Counted from the first letter of the stretch, positions 14,430 through 44,117 are shown. The stretch is 64,000 nucleotides of DNA from Streptomyces sp. NBC_01689 (GCF_036250675.1 NZ_CP109592.1:9796001-9860000), one strand, 5' to 3'. The notes: generated by a model not told the origin, from the letters alone. Program-made: numbers and translations.

Positions 14430-15593
14430 TCAGACACGCATCGGCTGCGGCTCGTCGCGGCGGGTGCGGTCCGGACCGTCGTACTCGCGGATGATCTCGT
14501 AGCGGGTGTTGCGCTCCACGGGACGGAAGCCGGCGTCGCGGATCAGGTCGAGCAGGTCCTCGCGGGTCAGCTTGTTCGGGGTGCCGTAGTTGTCCGCGTC
14601 GTGCGTGATCTTGTACTCGACGACCGAGCCGTCCATGTCGTCCGCGCCGTGCTGCAGGGCGAGCTGCGCGGTGTGCAGACCGTGCATGACCCAGAAGACC
14701 TTGACGTGCGGGACGTTGTCGAACAGCAGCCGGGAGACCGCGAAGATCTTCAGCGCCTCGGTGCCGGTCGCCATCTGGGTGCGCGCCTGCAGCTTGTTGC
14801 GGACCTTGCCGTCCTTCATGTCCACGAAGTCGTGCTGGTAGCGCAGCGGGATGAAGACCTGGAAACCGCCGGTCTCGTCCTGCAGCTCACGCAGCCTCAG
14901 GACGTGGTCGACCCGGTGGCGGGGCTCCTCGATGTGCCCGTACAGCATGGTGCACGGCGTCTTGAGGCCCTTGGAGTGCGCCAGACGGTGGATGCGCGAC
15001 CAGTCCTCCCAGTGGGTGCGGTGGTCGACGATGTGCTGACGCACCTCCCAGTCGAAGATCTCCGCGCCGCCACCGGTCAGCGACTCCAGACCGGCGTCGA
15101 TCAGCTCGTCCAGGACCTCCGAGGCGGGCAGCCCGGAGATCGTCTCGAAGTGATGGATCTCCGTCGCCGTGAACGCCTTGATCGACACGTTCGGCAGCGC
15201 CTTCTTCAGCTCCCGCAGCGAACGCGGGTAGTAACGCCAAGGAAGCGTCGGGTGCAGCCCGTTGACGATGTGCAGCTCCGAGAGATGCTCGCTCTCCATC
15301 GTCTTGGCGAGACGGACCGCCTCCTCGATGCGCATCGTGTACGCGTCCATCTCGCCCGGCTTGCGCTGGAACGAGCAGTAGGCGCACGACGCGGTGCACA
15401 CGTTCGTCATGTTGAGGTGACGGTTGACGTTGAAGTGGACCACGTCACCGTTCTTGACCGTGCGCGCATGGTGCGCGAGCTCGCCCAGCCAGGCCAGCTC
15501 GTCCGACTCGTACAACGCGATGCCGTCCTCGCGGGACAGCCGTTCACCGGAGTAGACCTTCTCCTCCAGCTCACGCTTGAGCCCTGCGTCCAT
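14430..15593 (-). CDS. mqnE: Aminofutalosine synthase, radical SAM (MqnE)
   Basis: A 387-aa radical SAM protein with CTASCAYC (Cx3Cx2C), the MqnE-type ELHIVNGLHPTLPW segment and GGGAEIFD. MqnE joins 3-[(1-carboxyvinyl)oxy]benzoate to the adenosyl group of SAM, giving 6-amino-6-deoxyfutalosine. ATG 15593 has a GAGGAGG ribosome site. It is the first gene of the long minus-strand operon, divergent from mqnD across a 399-bp control region. As MqnE consumes SAM stoichiometrically, the SAM synthetase at the right side of the window may be relevant. Confidence 0.95.
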   Translation of the reverse strand: MDAGLKRELEEKVYSGERLSREDGIALYESDELAWLGELAHHARTVKNGDVVHFNVNRHLNMTNVCTASCAYCSFQRKPGEMDAYTMRIEEAVRLAKTMESEHLSELHIVNGLHPTLPWRYYPRSLRELKKALPNVSIKAFTATEIHHFETISGLPASEVLDELIDAGLESLTGGGAEIFDWEVRQHIVDHRTHWEDWSRIHRLAHSKGLKTPCTMLYGHIEEPRHRVDHVLRLRELQDETGGFQVFIPLRYQHDFVDMKDGKVRNKLQARTQMATGTEALKIFAVSRLLFDNVPHVKVFWVMHGLHTAQLALQHGADDMDGSVVEYKITHDADNYGTPNKLTREDLLDLIRDAGFRPVERNTRYEIIREYDGPDRTRRDEPQPMRV

Positions 15594-15992
15594 TACCGGG
15601 GAACCTCCTCGGTCAGTGCCTGGCGGCACACGTAGTGAGTGCGAGTACGCGGATGGCACGTAACTCGTCTGCGGGCCCCGGCCGAGCCACCCGTCTTCGC
15701 GGACGGCTCGCACCGCCGTGGATCCGGCAGGGCGGAACTGGTACGGAGCCGCGCCACCCGACCCAGGCCGGCCGGACCGCCCTTCACGGACGGACCCGAA
15801 CCCTCCTGGAGACAACGGCACATGGACCGCTCCCCGACCGGAACACAGGGGATCCGGCCACGTCGGATGAGGCTCCCTCATCTTCGCGGAGGACAGTCTG
15901 GGGAAAACCCCACACCCACTCCGGCTTTCCTGGAGGGGGCGCGCGAGAGCGCCGCCACCGGATCACTCACGGCAGAGAATGAGGCGGGCCGC
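15594..15992. promoter_or_regulatory. Divergent control region mqnE / mqnD-PKS
   Basis: A 399-bp non-coding stretch between two divergent operons. It holds an inverted repeat with 7-bp arms (15866-15872 and 15876-15882, 3-nt spacer) and, 15 bp further on, the palindrome-like site CTGGGGAAAACCCCAC (15898-15913). The latter matches 14 of 16 positions of CTVGGGAWWTCCCBAG. No clear -10/-35 pair could be fixed by eye. Confidence 0.6.
15898..15913. promoter_or_regulatory. Candidate LuxR-family operator, copy 1
   Basis: CTGGGGAAAACCCCAC, 14/16 against the PimM-type consensus CTVGGGAWWTCCCBAG. It is placed where one protein could act on both divergent operons. Confidence 0.45.
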
Positions 15993-16844
15993 ATGACGTC
16001 ACGACTGACCCTGGCGCACTCCCCGTGCCCCAACGACACGTTCGTCTTCCACGCGCTGACCCACGGCCTGCTCCCCGGCGCCCCCGAGACCGACGTGCGC
16101 CTGGCCGACATCGACGTCACCAACGGGCTCGCCGAACGCGGCGAACTGGACGTCCTCAAGGTGTCCTACGGCGTCCTGCCGCACGTACTCGACACCTACG
16201 CCCTGCTGCCGTGCGGCGGCGCCGTCGGCCGCGGCTGCGGACCCCTCGTCCTGCGCCGGCAGGCCGGCCCGGCCGCCGGTCTCAGCGGCGCCCGCGTCGC
16301 CGTACCCAGCACCAGTTCCACGGCCTACCTCCTCTTCCGCCTCTGGGCGGCCCGCGCCGTCCCCGGCGGCGTCGGCGAGATCGTCGTCCTGCCCTTCCAC
16401 GAGATCATGCCCGCCGTCCGCGACGGCCTCGTCGACGCCGGCCTCGTCATCCACGAGGCCCGCTTCACCTACCGCCACTACGGCCTGCACAGCGTCGCCG
16501 ACCTGGGCGAGGAGTGGGAGAAGGAGACGACCCTGCCCGTCCCGCTCGGCGCCATCATCGCCCGCCGCACCCTCGGCGCCACCCGCCTCACCGCCCTCGC
16601 CGACGCCGTCCGCGCCTCCGTCCGCGCCGCCTGGGACACCCCCGCCGCCTCCCGCCCCTACGTCCTGGAGCACGCCCAGGAACTGGCCACGGACGTCGTC
16701 GACCAGCACATCGAGCTCTACGTCAACTCCTTCACCGCGGAACTCGGCGACGAAGGCCACGCCGCCGTACGCGAACTCCTCGGCCGCAGCGCCGACCTCG
16801 GCCTGCTGCCCGCCGTACCCGACGGCGCCCTCGACTTCCCCTAG
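15993..16844 (+). CDS. mqnD: 1,4-dihydroxy-6-naphthoate synthase (MqnD)
   Basis: A 283-aa protein with the MqnD start signature LAHSPCPNDTFVFHAL and the family segments DIDVTNGLAERGELDVLKVSYG and VVDQHIELYVNSFT. MqnD cleaves cyclic dehypoxanthinyl futalosine to 1,4-dihydroxy-6-naphthoate, a free aromatic carboxylic acid. ATG 15993 has GAGG about 9 nt upstream. It stands alone as the first gene before the first bimodular PKS (191 bp gap). This places production of the naphthoate directly in the PKS operon. Confidence 0.95.
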   Translation: MTSRLTLAHSPCPNDTFVFHALTHGLLPGAPETDVRLADIDVTNGLAERGELDVLKVSYGVLPHVLDTYALLPCGGAVGRGCGPLVLRRQAGPAAGLSGARVAVPSTSSTAYLLFRLWAARAVPGGVGEIVVLPFHEIMPAVRDGLVDAGLVIHEARFTYRHYGLHSVADLGEEWEKETTLPVPLGAIIARRTLGATRLTALADAVRASVRAAWDTPAASRPYVLEHAQELATDVVDQHIELYVNSFTAELGDEGHAAVRELLGRSADLGLLPAVPDGALDFP

Positions 16845-16871
16845 GCCCCCCGGTGCCCGGCCCGGCCAACG

Positions 16872-16887
16872 CTAGGGGATCTCTTAG
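16872..16887. promoter_or_regulatory. Candidate LuxR-family operator, copy 2
   Basis: CTAGGGGATCTCTTAG, 12/16 against CTVGGGAWWTCCCBAG, lying 149 bp before the first PKS gene. A -10-like CATAAT follows at 16929-16934, but no convincing -35 was found. Confidence 0.4.
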
Positions 16888-17035
16888 AGCCGGTCACCGC
16901 AGGTCCGGAAGCCACCCCCGGCCCTCCGCATAATCGGCCCCAGGCCGCCCCCACCCGTCCGGGACCGCCACCGCCCGCGCCACCGACCCACCACCGGCGA
17001 CACCACCGGGCCCCGCTGCCGAAGGGAACCGATCC

Positions 17036-26995
<9,960 letters not shown>

Positions 26996-27056
26996 CCGTG
27001 CAGCCCGCCGCCCACCCCGCCCGCCGAAGCCCGATGCAAGAACAGTGGAGCTGAGT

Positions 27057-36386
<9,330 letters not shown>

Positions 36387-36400
36387 GACCACGGCCGGGC

Positions 36401-36427
36401 CCCGGGGGACGAACACGGTTCCCCGGG
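36401..36427. terminator. Hairpin after second PKS gene
   Basis: Arms CCCGGGGGA and TTCCCCGGG (9 bp with one G-T pair) around a 9-nt loop. It lies 14 bp after the PKS stop and between convergent genes, so it could serve both. Confidence 0.6.
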
Positions 36428-36504
36428 CGGTGGGACGCGGCCGCGCGGCCCCTCACCCCCGGCCGGTCCGCGCCCGCGGCCCGGCCAGGACGGTGACGAC
36501 CGCG

Positions 36505-37665
36505 TCAGCGGGGAACGGCTCCGGCACCTGACGTCAGGGGCGGTTCAGCGCTTGACCCCGGCAGTTCTGTACGCAGCGGACGCAGTCCGGGCCAGACCAG
36601 GGCCGTGGAACCCCAGGTGAGGCCACCGCCGAACCCGGTCAGCACCACCCTCTGACCGGGCCGCAGCGCACCGGAGGCGGCGCAGTCGGTGAGCGCGAGG
36701 GGGATCGACGCGGCGACCGTGTTGCCCAGCGCGGCGATGTTGGACGCGAACCGACCGGCGGGCAGGCCCAGACGCCTGGCGACGGACGTCAGGATGCGGG
36801 CGTTGGCCTGATGGAGCACGAAGGAGTCGATCTCCCCCGGCGGCCATCCCGCGAGCGCGGCGATCTCCTCCACCGACTGGGCCATCCGGCGTACCGCCTG
36901 AGCGAAGACCGCCTGGCCCCGCATCGTGAAGAAGGTGTCCTCGGTCTTCGTCGGCAGACCGGTGGAACGCTGCCTGGATCCGCCCGCGGGGATCTCGATG
37001 AGATCGGCCTCGCCGCCGTCGCTGCCCAGGCTGAACCCCAGCAGCGCGCCCGGCTCCGCGGCGTCGCCCGCGCGCAGCACGACCGCGCCCGCCCCGTCGC
37101 CGAACACCACCCGGGTCGCCCGGTCCGCGGGATCGAGGATCGTCGAGAACGTGTCGGCGCCGATCACCAGCACACTGTCGGCGACCCCCAGCGACACCAG
37201 CCCGGCGCCGGCGGCCAGCGCGTACACGAATCCGGTGCACACGGCCTGCACGTCGAACGCGGGCACCGGGCCCAGCCCGAGACGGCTCGCCACGTGCGGC
37301 GCGGTCGCCGGACAGAGCCGGTCCGGGGTGCTCGTCGCCAGGACGACGGCCCCCGCTCGCTCCAGGCCCGCCGACGCCAGCGCGTTGCGTGCCGCCTCGA
37401 CGGCGAGGTCACCCGTGGACTGGCCGGGCGCGATCACCCGCCGGTGCCCGATACCGGTACGGCGGCGGATCCACTCGTCGTCGGTGTCGAGGACCGCGGC
37501 CAGATCGTCGTTGGAGACCACCGTGGCGGGCACCGAACCGCCCAGCCCGGCCACGACCGCCGACCGCGGCCCGGCGAGACCCGGCACCGGGGGGACGAGC
37601 GGCCCGGGCCGCGGCTCCGGCCGCGAAGTCCCCTGCTCGTACGTGCCGTTCGACCCACTCTTCAT
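36505..37665 (-). CDS. 3-oxoacyl-ACP synthase III (FabH-type KAS III)
   Basis: A 386-aa enzyme with the complete KAS III triad: Cys in DVQAVCTGF, His in LHQANARI, Asn in GNTVAAS, plus GFGGGLTWGS near the end. FabH enzymes condense an acyl-CoA with malonyl-ACP. Here it could start a small acyl chain for a side group, or act on the aromatic starter. The N-terminus carries about 35 extra Pro/Gly-rich residues. ATG 37665 is used; a GTG 9 nt upstream with GAGGTGG is an alternative. It has its own upstream control region because a hairpin ends the preceding acyltransferase gene. It is distinct from the KAS III-like gene at 3675, which lacks the His motif. Confidence 0.92.
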   Translation of the reverse strand: MKSGSNGTYEQGTSRPEPRPGPLVPPVPGLAGPRSAVVAGLGGSVPATVVSNDDLAAVLDTDDEWIRRRTGIGHRRVIAPGQSTGDLAVEAARNALASAGLERAGAVVLATSTPDRLCPATAPHVASRLGLGPVPAFDVQAVCTGFVYALAAGAGLVSLGVADSVLVIGADTFSTILDPADRATRVVFGDGAGAVVLRAGDAAEPGALLGFSLGSDGGEADLIEIPAGGSRQRSTGLPTKTEDTFFTMRGQAVFAQAVRRMAQSVEEIAALAGWPPGEIDSFVLHQANARILTSVARRLGLPAGRFASNIAALGNTVAASIPLALTDCAASGALRPGQRVVLTGFGGGLTWGSTALVWPGLRPLRTELPGSSAEPPLTSGAGAVPR

Positions 37666-37732
37666 CGACCTCACGCCACCTCGCCTCGTCGTGGCCGACA
37701 CAATCACGACGAGCATGGGGCACGACGGCGGA

Positions 37733-37744
37733 CGGGATTTCCCG
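37733..37744. promoter_or_regulatory. Candidate LuxR-family operator, copy 3
   Basis: CGGGATTTCCCG matches the whole 12-bp core of CTVGGGAWWTCCCBAG; the outer CT/AG bases are not kept. Confidence 0.45.
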
Positions 37745-37947
37745 GAGCCGCCCCGGCTAGGCGAACTTCTACACTCTCGCTCCGGGCCCGCGGAGCGGCC
37801 CCGGCCGGTGCGCCTTGGGCAGTGTGCCCTTGGGCGGTGCGGAACCGGTGACCGGCGGCCCGCGTCCACCCGTCCCCAGCCGGCGGCTGCCGGCCGGGAG
37901 TCCTTCCACGATCCGTGTCGGCGGACCGCGGAGGAACGGACACGGGC

Positions 37948-37986
37948 GGGCCGGTGGCCCCCGGTGAGAACCGGGGCCACCGGCCC
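37948..37986 (-). terminator. Long hairpin terminator after BAHD-like gene
   Basis: Arms 37948-37965 and 37970-37986 pair over 17 bp with one bulged C and a GAGA loop. It lies 7 nt after the stop of the minus-strand acyltransferase. Confidence 0.75.
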
Positions 37987-37993
37987 ACCCGCG

Positions 37994-39553
37994 TCACTTC
38001 TCCTCGGGTACGCCACCCCCGCCGGTCCGCGCGTGCGCGTGCAGACGCTCCAGCCAGGCCGGCTCCCGTACCTCGGCCGCGTGCTCCTGGGCCAGACACA
38101 GGTACACGTCCCGGCCCCCGTCCTCGGCGGGCGTCGGCGCGATGTGCACCGTCGGCACCGGAAGGTCCGGGAACTCGTACCAGAACGGCCGCCCCGCACC
38201 CAGGTCGATGCGGTACAGCGGGAACTGCGACCAGTTGTTGACGGTCAGCGCCGTGTCGAAGACGTCCGGCGCCCGCACCGACATGACGTGCCGTGACACA
38301 CCCGCCCCGCGATAGGAGTTGAGGAAGGCGATCTCGTCGCGGATCTTGTCGGCGGTGTTGGAGTCCAGACAGGCCCGGACGTCCTGGGCGACCTGGCCCA
38401 GCGGGCTCTCGCGCAGCGCCGCCGCCGAGGTACCGGTCCAGCTGTTGCTGACACAGTTGCCCCAGTACCCGGCGGGCAGCGCCTCACCGAGCCGGGACTG
38501 CGCGCTGACGATCATGCCGAGCCATTCGGCCGCGTCGTCGGGCCGGCCGCGCAGGGCGCCGAGCACCTGCCAGATGTGCGCGGTCAGGACGTCGTTGGTG
38601 GAGACCCAGGAGCCCTCGCCGGTCAGCTGCCGCTGCGCGGACCGCTTCATCGCGGCGAGTTCGGCGGCTTCGAAGCGGGTGGCGACGGTCGCGAGCTTGT
38701 GCAGGCCGACCTTGATGTTCGTCGCCAGCAGCCGTGCGCGTGAGACACCGGTGAACGCGCGCGAGGCCACCGTCGCGGGGTCCGTGGACGTCCGGCCCAG
38801 CGCGTCGAGGACGGTCCGGTCGTGGAACGGCTCCCCGGGAGAGTCCAGCCCGTGGTGCTCGCGCGACCAGCTCTCCAGGAACGCGACGGTGTTCCCGCCG
38901 TCCGCGAGACTGTGGTTGATCATCACGCCGAGGACCGAACCGCCGCCGCGCATCCGGGTCAGCCGGATCTTCAGCAGCGGGGTGTCCCGGTCGACGACAC
39001 GGAACGCGCTGACCTCGCGCAGCAGGTTGCCGATCACCGGCTCGGTACGCAGCGAGGGCCCGTACTCCCGCAGCGGCTCCGGCGACACCGCCTCGGTGAA
39101 GCGGACCCCGGCGTCGTTGCAGAGCACACTCAGCCCGCCGTCCCCGTCCCGGGTGAGACGGCCCGCCAGCAGCGGGAAGTGGCGCAGCGTGCGCGCCAGG
39201 GACGCGCGCAGCTCCGCGCCGTCCAGCGTCTCGCGGTAGAAGAACGTCAGCGGTGTGTACCAGGGACCGGTCAGCAGGTCGTAACCGCTGAGCCGGACCC
39301 GGGTGGTGCCGGCCGTGCCGGCGCGGACCAGGAAGGACCGCTCCTCCCGGCTCTCCACGGCGTGGCGGAACGCCGGCACGGGCGCCTTGCCCTTCCGGCC
39401 CTTCCCGCCCCTCGGGCCGCCCGTGCGGCCCGCGCGGCCCGTCCTGCGGGTCCAGCCCGCGCCGCCGGTCGCAGGCGTCCCGTCCGTCGTGCTCGCCGTA
39501 CTCGTCGTGCCCGGGTCGGGCGTGTCCTTCGGGTTGGTCGTGTTCGCTGTCAC
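37994..39553 (-). CDS. BAHD-like acyltransferase, paralogue 1
   Basis: A 519-aa CoA-dependent acyltransferase of the condensation/BAHD superfamily. Residues about 80-500 carry the HxxxD motif in INHSLADGG and a C-terminal DLGAGRPFW at the place of the plant DFGWG motif. The first ~70 residues are a low-complexity Gly/Arg/Thr stretch without family counterpart. GTG 39553 has GAGGAGG 8 nt upstream. It is a clear paralogue of the protein at 51206. It follows the P450 gene by 21 bp. The likely role is O-acylation of the aglycone or a sugar with an acyl-CoA. A condensation-domain-like carrier-dependent enzyme is the alternative. Confidence 0.85.
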   Translation of the reverse strand: MTANTTNPKDTPDPGTTSTASTTDGTPATGGAGWTRRTGRAGRTGGPRGGKGRKGKAPVPAFRHAVESREERSFLVRAGTAGTTRVRLSGYDLLTGPWYTPLTFFYRETLDGAELRASLARTLRHFPLLAGRLTRDGDGGLSVLCNDAGVRFTEAVSPEPLREYGPSLRTEPVIGNLLREVSAFRVVDRDTPLLKIRLTRMRGGGSVLGVMINHSLADGGNTVAFLESWSREHHGLDSPGEPFHDRTVLDALGRTSTDPATVASRAFTGVSRARLLATNIKVGLHKLATVATRFEAAELAAMKRSAQRQLTGEGSWVSTNDVLTAHIWQVLGALRGRPDDAAEWLGMIVSAQSRLGEALPAGYWGNCVSNSWTGTSAAALRESPLGQVAQDVRACLDSNTADKIRDEIAFLNSYRGAGVSRHVMSVRAPDVFDTALTVNNWSQFPLYRIDLGAGRPFWYEFPDLPVPTVHIAPTPAEDGGRDVYLCLAQEHAAEVREPAWLERLHAHARTGGGGVPEEK

Positions 39554-39574
39554 GGATGTCCTCCTCGCGGCCGA

Positions 39575-40795
39575 TCAGTCCCAGGCGACGAGCAGGCTGT
39601 CGACCCCGTAGTGCACGGCGCGGTCGCGCAGCGGCACCTCGTCCGCGGGCGTCGCCAGCCGCAGCTTCGGGAAACGCTCGAACAGGGTGCGCAGACCGAT
39701 CCTGAGGGTGGCGCGGGCCAGGTGCTGGCCCAGGCACTGATGCGCCCCGAACCCGAGCGCCAGGTGCTTGCGCGGGATACGGGTGACGTCGAGGGCGTCG
39801 GGGTCGGTGAAGACCGAGGGATCACGGTTGGCGGCGGGCAGCGACAGGACGACGGTCTGCCCGGCCTTGATGGTGACGCCCTCGATCTCGACGTCCTCCA
39901 GCGCGCAACGGCTCGACCCCATCTGTGAGATGGTCAGATAGCGCATCAACTCGTCGACGGCACCCGCCTCGTACAGCTCCGGGCGGCTGCGCAGCAGGGC
40001 CAGCTGCTCCGGCTGCTCCAGCAGCGCGAACGTGCTCAGGGCCAGCATGTTGGGCGTCGTGTCGAGGGAGCCGCCCAGGGTGAGGACGGCGAGGTTGACC
40101 ATCTCCTCCTCGGTCAGCTCCCCGGTGGACGCCAGCTGCCCGAAGAAGTCGTCGCCCCGTTCCTTCATCCGCTCGCGGACCATGGGCCGCAGCGCCGCGT
40201 CCATGGACTCGACGTGGTGGATGAACTCCTCCAGCGTGTACGTCAGCGTCATCATCGCCGAGAAGTGCTTCGAGATGACCGCCATCAGCTCGGCGGAGGC
40301 CCCCATCAGGGACTGCACCGTGCGCACGCTCACCACCTCGGCGAACGACGTCAGCAGATCGGCCTGCGAGCCCTGCGCGGCCATCTCGTCCAGGGTCTCG
40401 CCGATGATGCGGGTCAGCTCCGGCTCGAACTGCTGGATCCGGCGGACCGTGAAGTGCCCGGCCAGCAGCCGGCGGTACTTGGAGTGCTCGGGCGCGTCCG
40501 TCTTCGCGAACGAACCGGGCGGCGAGGGCTGGGGCTTGTACTCGTCCATCGGGAACGGCGGCGCGACGACATGGGCCAGCAGTTCGTTGCGGTGGCTGAA
40601 GCGGTTGTCGGCCAGGATCTGCCGCACCAGGTCGTGCCGGGTGACCAGCCAGCCCGAGGTGTCCGCCGGGGCCACCTGGAAGGTGATGGGGCTGACCGGG
40701 TTCTCCGCACGCAGGCGGGCGTAGGCCGCCGGCGGATCGAACGGGCATGTGCCCCGGTCCGCCGGGATGACGGGTGCGTCGGGCCGTGTCTTCAT
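39575..40795 (-). CDS. Cytochrome P450, paralogue 1
   Basis: A 406-aa class I bacterial P450. Heme loop FGAHQCLGQHLAR with the Cys ligand, K-helix ExxR in VDELMRYL, and an I-helix LGGSLDTTPN that departs from the usual AGxxT yet keeps Thr. ATG 40795 has GGAG 6 nt upstream; GTG 40801 is an alternative. It is probably a tailoring hydroxylase or epoxidase acting on the polyketide, reduced by one of the two ferredoxins. It is 63 bp downstream of the second P450 gene. Confidence 0.93.
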   Translation of the reverse strand: MKTRPDAPVIPADRGTCPFDPPAAYARLRAENPVSPITFQVAPADTSGWLVTRHDLVRQILADNRFSHRNELLAHVVAPPFPMDEYKPQPSPPGSFAKTDAPEHSKYRRLLAGHFTVRRIQQFEPELTRIIGETLDEMAAQGSQADLLTSFAEVVSVRTVQSLMGASAELMAVISKHFSAMMTLTYTLEEFIHHVESMDAALRPMVRERMKERGDDFFGQLASTGELTEEEMVNLAVLTLGGSLDTTPNMLALSTFALLEQPEQLALLRSRPELYEAGAVDELMRYLTISQMGSSRCALEDVEIEGVTIKAGQTVVLSLPAANRDPSVFTDPDALDVTRIPRKHLALGFGAHQCLGQHLARATLRIGLRTLFERFPKLRLATPADEVPLRDRAVHYGVDSLLVAWD

Positions 40796-40858
40796 GGTCA
40801 CTCCGTTGGTGTGCCGGCTGCGCCGTCGGGTGTCGTGGGGCGGGAGCGGGTGGAGGGG

Positions 40859-42106
40859 TCAGGCACGCTTGACGGCCAGCGGCAGATGCCGGGCGCCATA
40901 GACGTTGGTGCCGTGGTAGGTCAGCCGTGCGTCGGGGTCGACCTCGATCCGGGCGAACCGGTCGAGGAGCGCGTTCAGCGCGACCCGCCCCTCCAGCCGG
41001 GCCAGCGGCGCCCCGATGCAGTAGTGGATACCGTGACCGAAGGCGGCCTGACGGGAGTTGGAGCGGTCCGGACGGAAGGCGGCCGCGTCCTCGAAGACCT
41101 CCTCGTCCAGGTTGGCCGACAACAGCCACAGATGCACCAGGGTGTCGGGGGCGAGGCTCGTCCCGTGGAACTCGGTCTCCACCGTGGTGACGCGCTCGAT
41201 CCGCGTGAACGGCGGACGCAGCCGCAGGGTCTCCTCGATCACGGCCGGCACCAACGACCGGTCCTCACGGACCCGTTCGAACAGTTCCGGCTCCCCGTCC
41301 AGACACATCAGCGTGTTGCCCAGCAGCACCGAGGTGGTGACATGCCCCGCGAGCAGCAGCAGCGTCGCGAAACTCGCGATGTCCTCGTCGTCGAGGCGCT
41401 CACCGTCGAGCTCCGCGTGCACCAGGGTGCCCAGCAGGTCGTCCTGCCGCTCGCGGCGCCGCTCGTCGATGAAGCCCTGCAGGTACGCCGAGATGACGGC
41501 GCCGGTCTCCTCCATCCGCTGCACGCTCCCGGGATCCTCCGGGTCCGTCGACAGCAGCTGGTCCGCCCACCCCTGGAACAGGTCCCGGTCGGCCGTCGGC
41601 ACGCCGAGCATCCGCGCGATCACCGTCACCGGCAGCGGGTTGGCGAGCACGTCCACCAGGTCGAAGCGGTCGGAGCCGGCCGCGGCCAGCAACTCGGCCG
41701 TCAGATCGGTGATCCACGGTTCGAGACCGGAGATCAGCCCCGGTGTGAAGGCACGGCTGACCAGACGCCGCATCTTGCCGTGCAGCGGCGGGTCCAGCAG
41801 CAGGAGGGTGCCGCGCGGGGCCTGGCGTTCACCGCCCGACAGGCGGCCCACGGTGTCGGACGAGAAGGTCGCCGGGTCGGTGAGGACCCGCTGCACGTCC
41901 TCGTACCGGAACAGATGCACCTGGCCCGCCTCGTCACGCCAGACGGGGCACTGTTCACGCATCCGCGCGAGCCAGGCGAGCAGCGTCGCCCCGCCGTCCG
42001 GCTCCACCGAGGGAGCCCTGCCGACGCCGGGCCCCGGCGCCGCGCCGGGCGCCGCATCCGCCCCTGCCCGCGTCACACCGACGTCCGGGGTGCCTTCCTC
42101 CGCCAC
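40859..42106 (-). CDS. Cytochrome P450, paralogue 2
   Basis: A 415-aa P450 with I-helix LLLAGHVTTS, ExxR in EETLRLRPPF and heme loop FGHGIHYCIGAPLAR, all intact. No ATG fits; GTG 42106 has GAGGGGG 8 nt upstream and gives MAEEGTPDVG. The frame running further upstream to 42457 crosses the divergent promoter and is not believed. First gene of the minus-strand tailoring operon. Its substrate is unknown; the aglycone is likely. Confidence 0.93.
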   Translation of the reverse strand: MAEEGTPDVGVTRAGADAAPGAAPGPGVGRAPSVEPDGGATLLAWLARMREQCPVWRDEAGQVHLFRYEDVQRVLTDPATFSSDTVGRLSGGERQAPRGTLLLLDPPLHGKMRRLVSRAFTPGLISGLEPWITDLTAELLAAAGSDRFDLVDVLANPLPVTVIARMLGVPTADRDLFQGWADQLLSTDPEDPGSVQRMEETGAVISAYLQGFIDERRRERQDDLLGTLVHAELDGERLDDEDIASFATLLLLAGHVTTSVLLGNTLMCLDGEPELFERVREDRSLVPAVIEETLRLRPPFTRIERVTTVETEFHGTSLAPDTLVHLWLLSANLDEEVFEDAAAFRPDRSNSRQAAFGHGIHYCIGAPLARLEGRVALNALLDRFARIEVDPDARLTYHGTNVYGARHLPLAVKRA

Positions 42107-42244
42107 CAGTGGTTCCCCCTCTCGTGCGGCCCGGTCGCGATCGCGGCCCGCGACGTGCCCGGTCCGGCCGGCGCCCGACGGGCCCGGCTCTCGCGTCACT
42201 CCAGCACGCGGCGCCGGACCGGGGCCAGGAACGGCCGCGCAGTC

Positions 42245-42260
42245 TAGGGATTCACCGAGT
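42245..42260. promoter_or_regulatory. Candidate LuxR-family operator, copy 4
   Basis: CTAGGGATTCACCGAG, 14/16 to CTVGGGAWWTCCCBAG. Confidence 0.5.
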
Positions 42261-42311
42261 ACCGCCCGCCGGGCCCTCGCCCGGGAGGCCGGGCGGCGGC
42301 CGCAATCTCTG

Positions 42312-42323
42312 GAGGAAATCCCA
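42312..42323. promoter_or_regulatory. Candidate LuxR-family operator, copy 5 (weak)
   Basis: GAGGAAATCCCA, 10/12 to the core, within a slightly asymmetric inverted repeat TCTGG...CCAGA. Confidence 0.35.
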
Positions 42324-42425
42324 GACAGTGCCCGCCCACGGCGGCAACGGGCCTGCCCGCGGCCCAAGATGGGCACGCCCCGGCAGCGGGGCGCCACCCC
42401 GTACCGCCCGACGCGGAAGGCCGGC

Positions 42426-42623
42426 ATGGACATCGCGATCGACCACGACAAGTGCATGGGAGCGGGTCAGTGCGTACTGATCGCACCCGAGGTCTTCGAC
42501 CAGGACGAGACCGACGGACGTGCCCTGCTCCTGATCGAACGGCCGGGGAGCGACCACCACGAGGCGATCCGCGAAGCGCACGAATCCTGCCCGCTGGGTG
42601 CCATCACCCTCGACGGGGACTGA
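42426..42623 (+). CDS. Small 3Fe-4S ferredoxin for P450
   Basis: A 65-aa protein with CMGAGQC (Cx5C) and a closing SCPLGAI, the classical actinobacterial P450 ferredoxin. ATG 42426 has GGAAGG 5 nt upstream. First gene of the plus-strand glycosylation operon and divergent from two P450 genes, which are its likely partners. Confidence 0.93.
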   Translation: MDIAIDHDKCMGAGQCVLIAPEVFDQDETDGRALLLIERPGSDHHEAIREAHESCPLGAITLDGD

Positions 42624-42726
42624 GCGGCTCCGGCAGGCCGGACGGCGGCGCCCGGCCCGCCTTCTGCCGGACCCGCTCCGATGTCCCGCGGCCCGGCCGC
42701 AGACCTTCTACGAACGAGAGGATGCC

Positions 42727-43980
<1,254 letters not shown>

Positions 43981-44110
43981 CACCGCCCCGCACACACCCG
44001 CCCGAAGCGCACGGTCCGCACACACCCGCCCGAACGCACCGCCCCGAGCACCCTGCCCCGGACAGACCGGCCCACCGGCCGGATTCGCGCACCACACCGC
44101 ACACACGAGG

Positions 44111-44117
44111 AAGGAGG
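44111..44117 (+). promoter_or_regulatory. Strong ribosome site without a normal start codon
   Basis: AAGGAGG at 44111-44117 is followed after 5 nt by GTC at 44123. GTC is in frame with the dehydratase ATG 14 codons later, which itself has no good ribosome site. Confidence 0.5.

Larger units (their letters stand above)
37666..37993. promoter_or_regulatory. Intergenic region with candidate operator and hairpin
   Basis: A 328-bp stretch without coding sequence. It contains the perfect core CGGGATTTCCCG at 37733-37744 (12/12 to the VGGGAWWTCCCB core) about 70 bp upstream of the FabH-like start, and a strong hairpin at its right end. Confidence 0.55.
42107..42425. promoter_or_regulatory. Divergent control region P450 / ferredoxin-GT operon
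   Basis: A 319-bp region between divergent operons. It carries two palindrome-like sites, 42245-42260 and 42312-42323, 67 bp apart. No coding potential is visible. Confidence 0.6.

Noticed and set aside
16929..16934. CATAAT as -10 box of the first PKS gene
   Set aside because: No -35 hexamer at a sensible distance, so it is not listed as a promoter.
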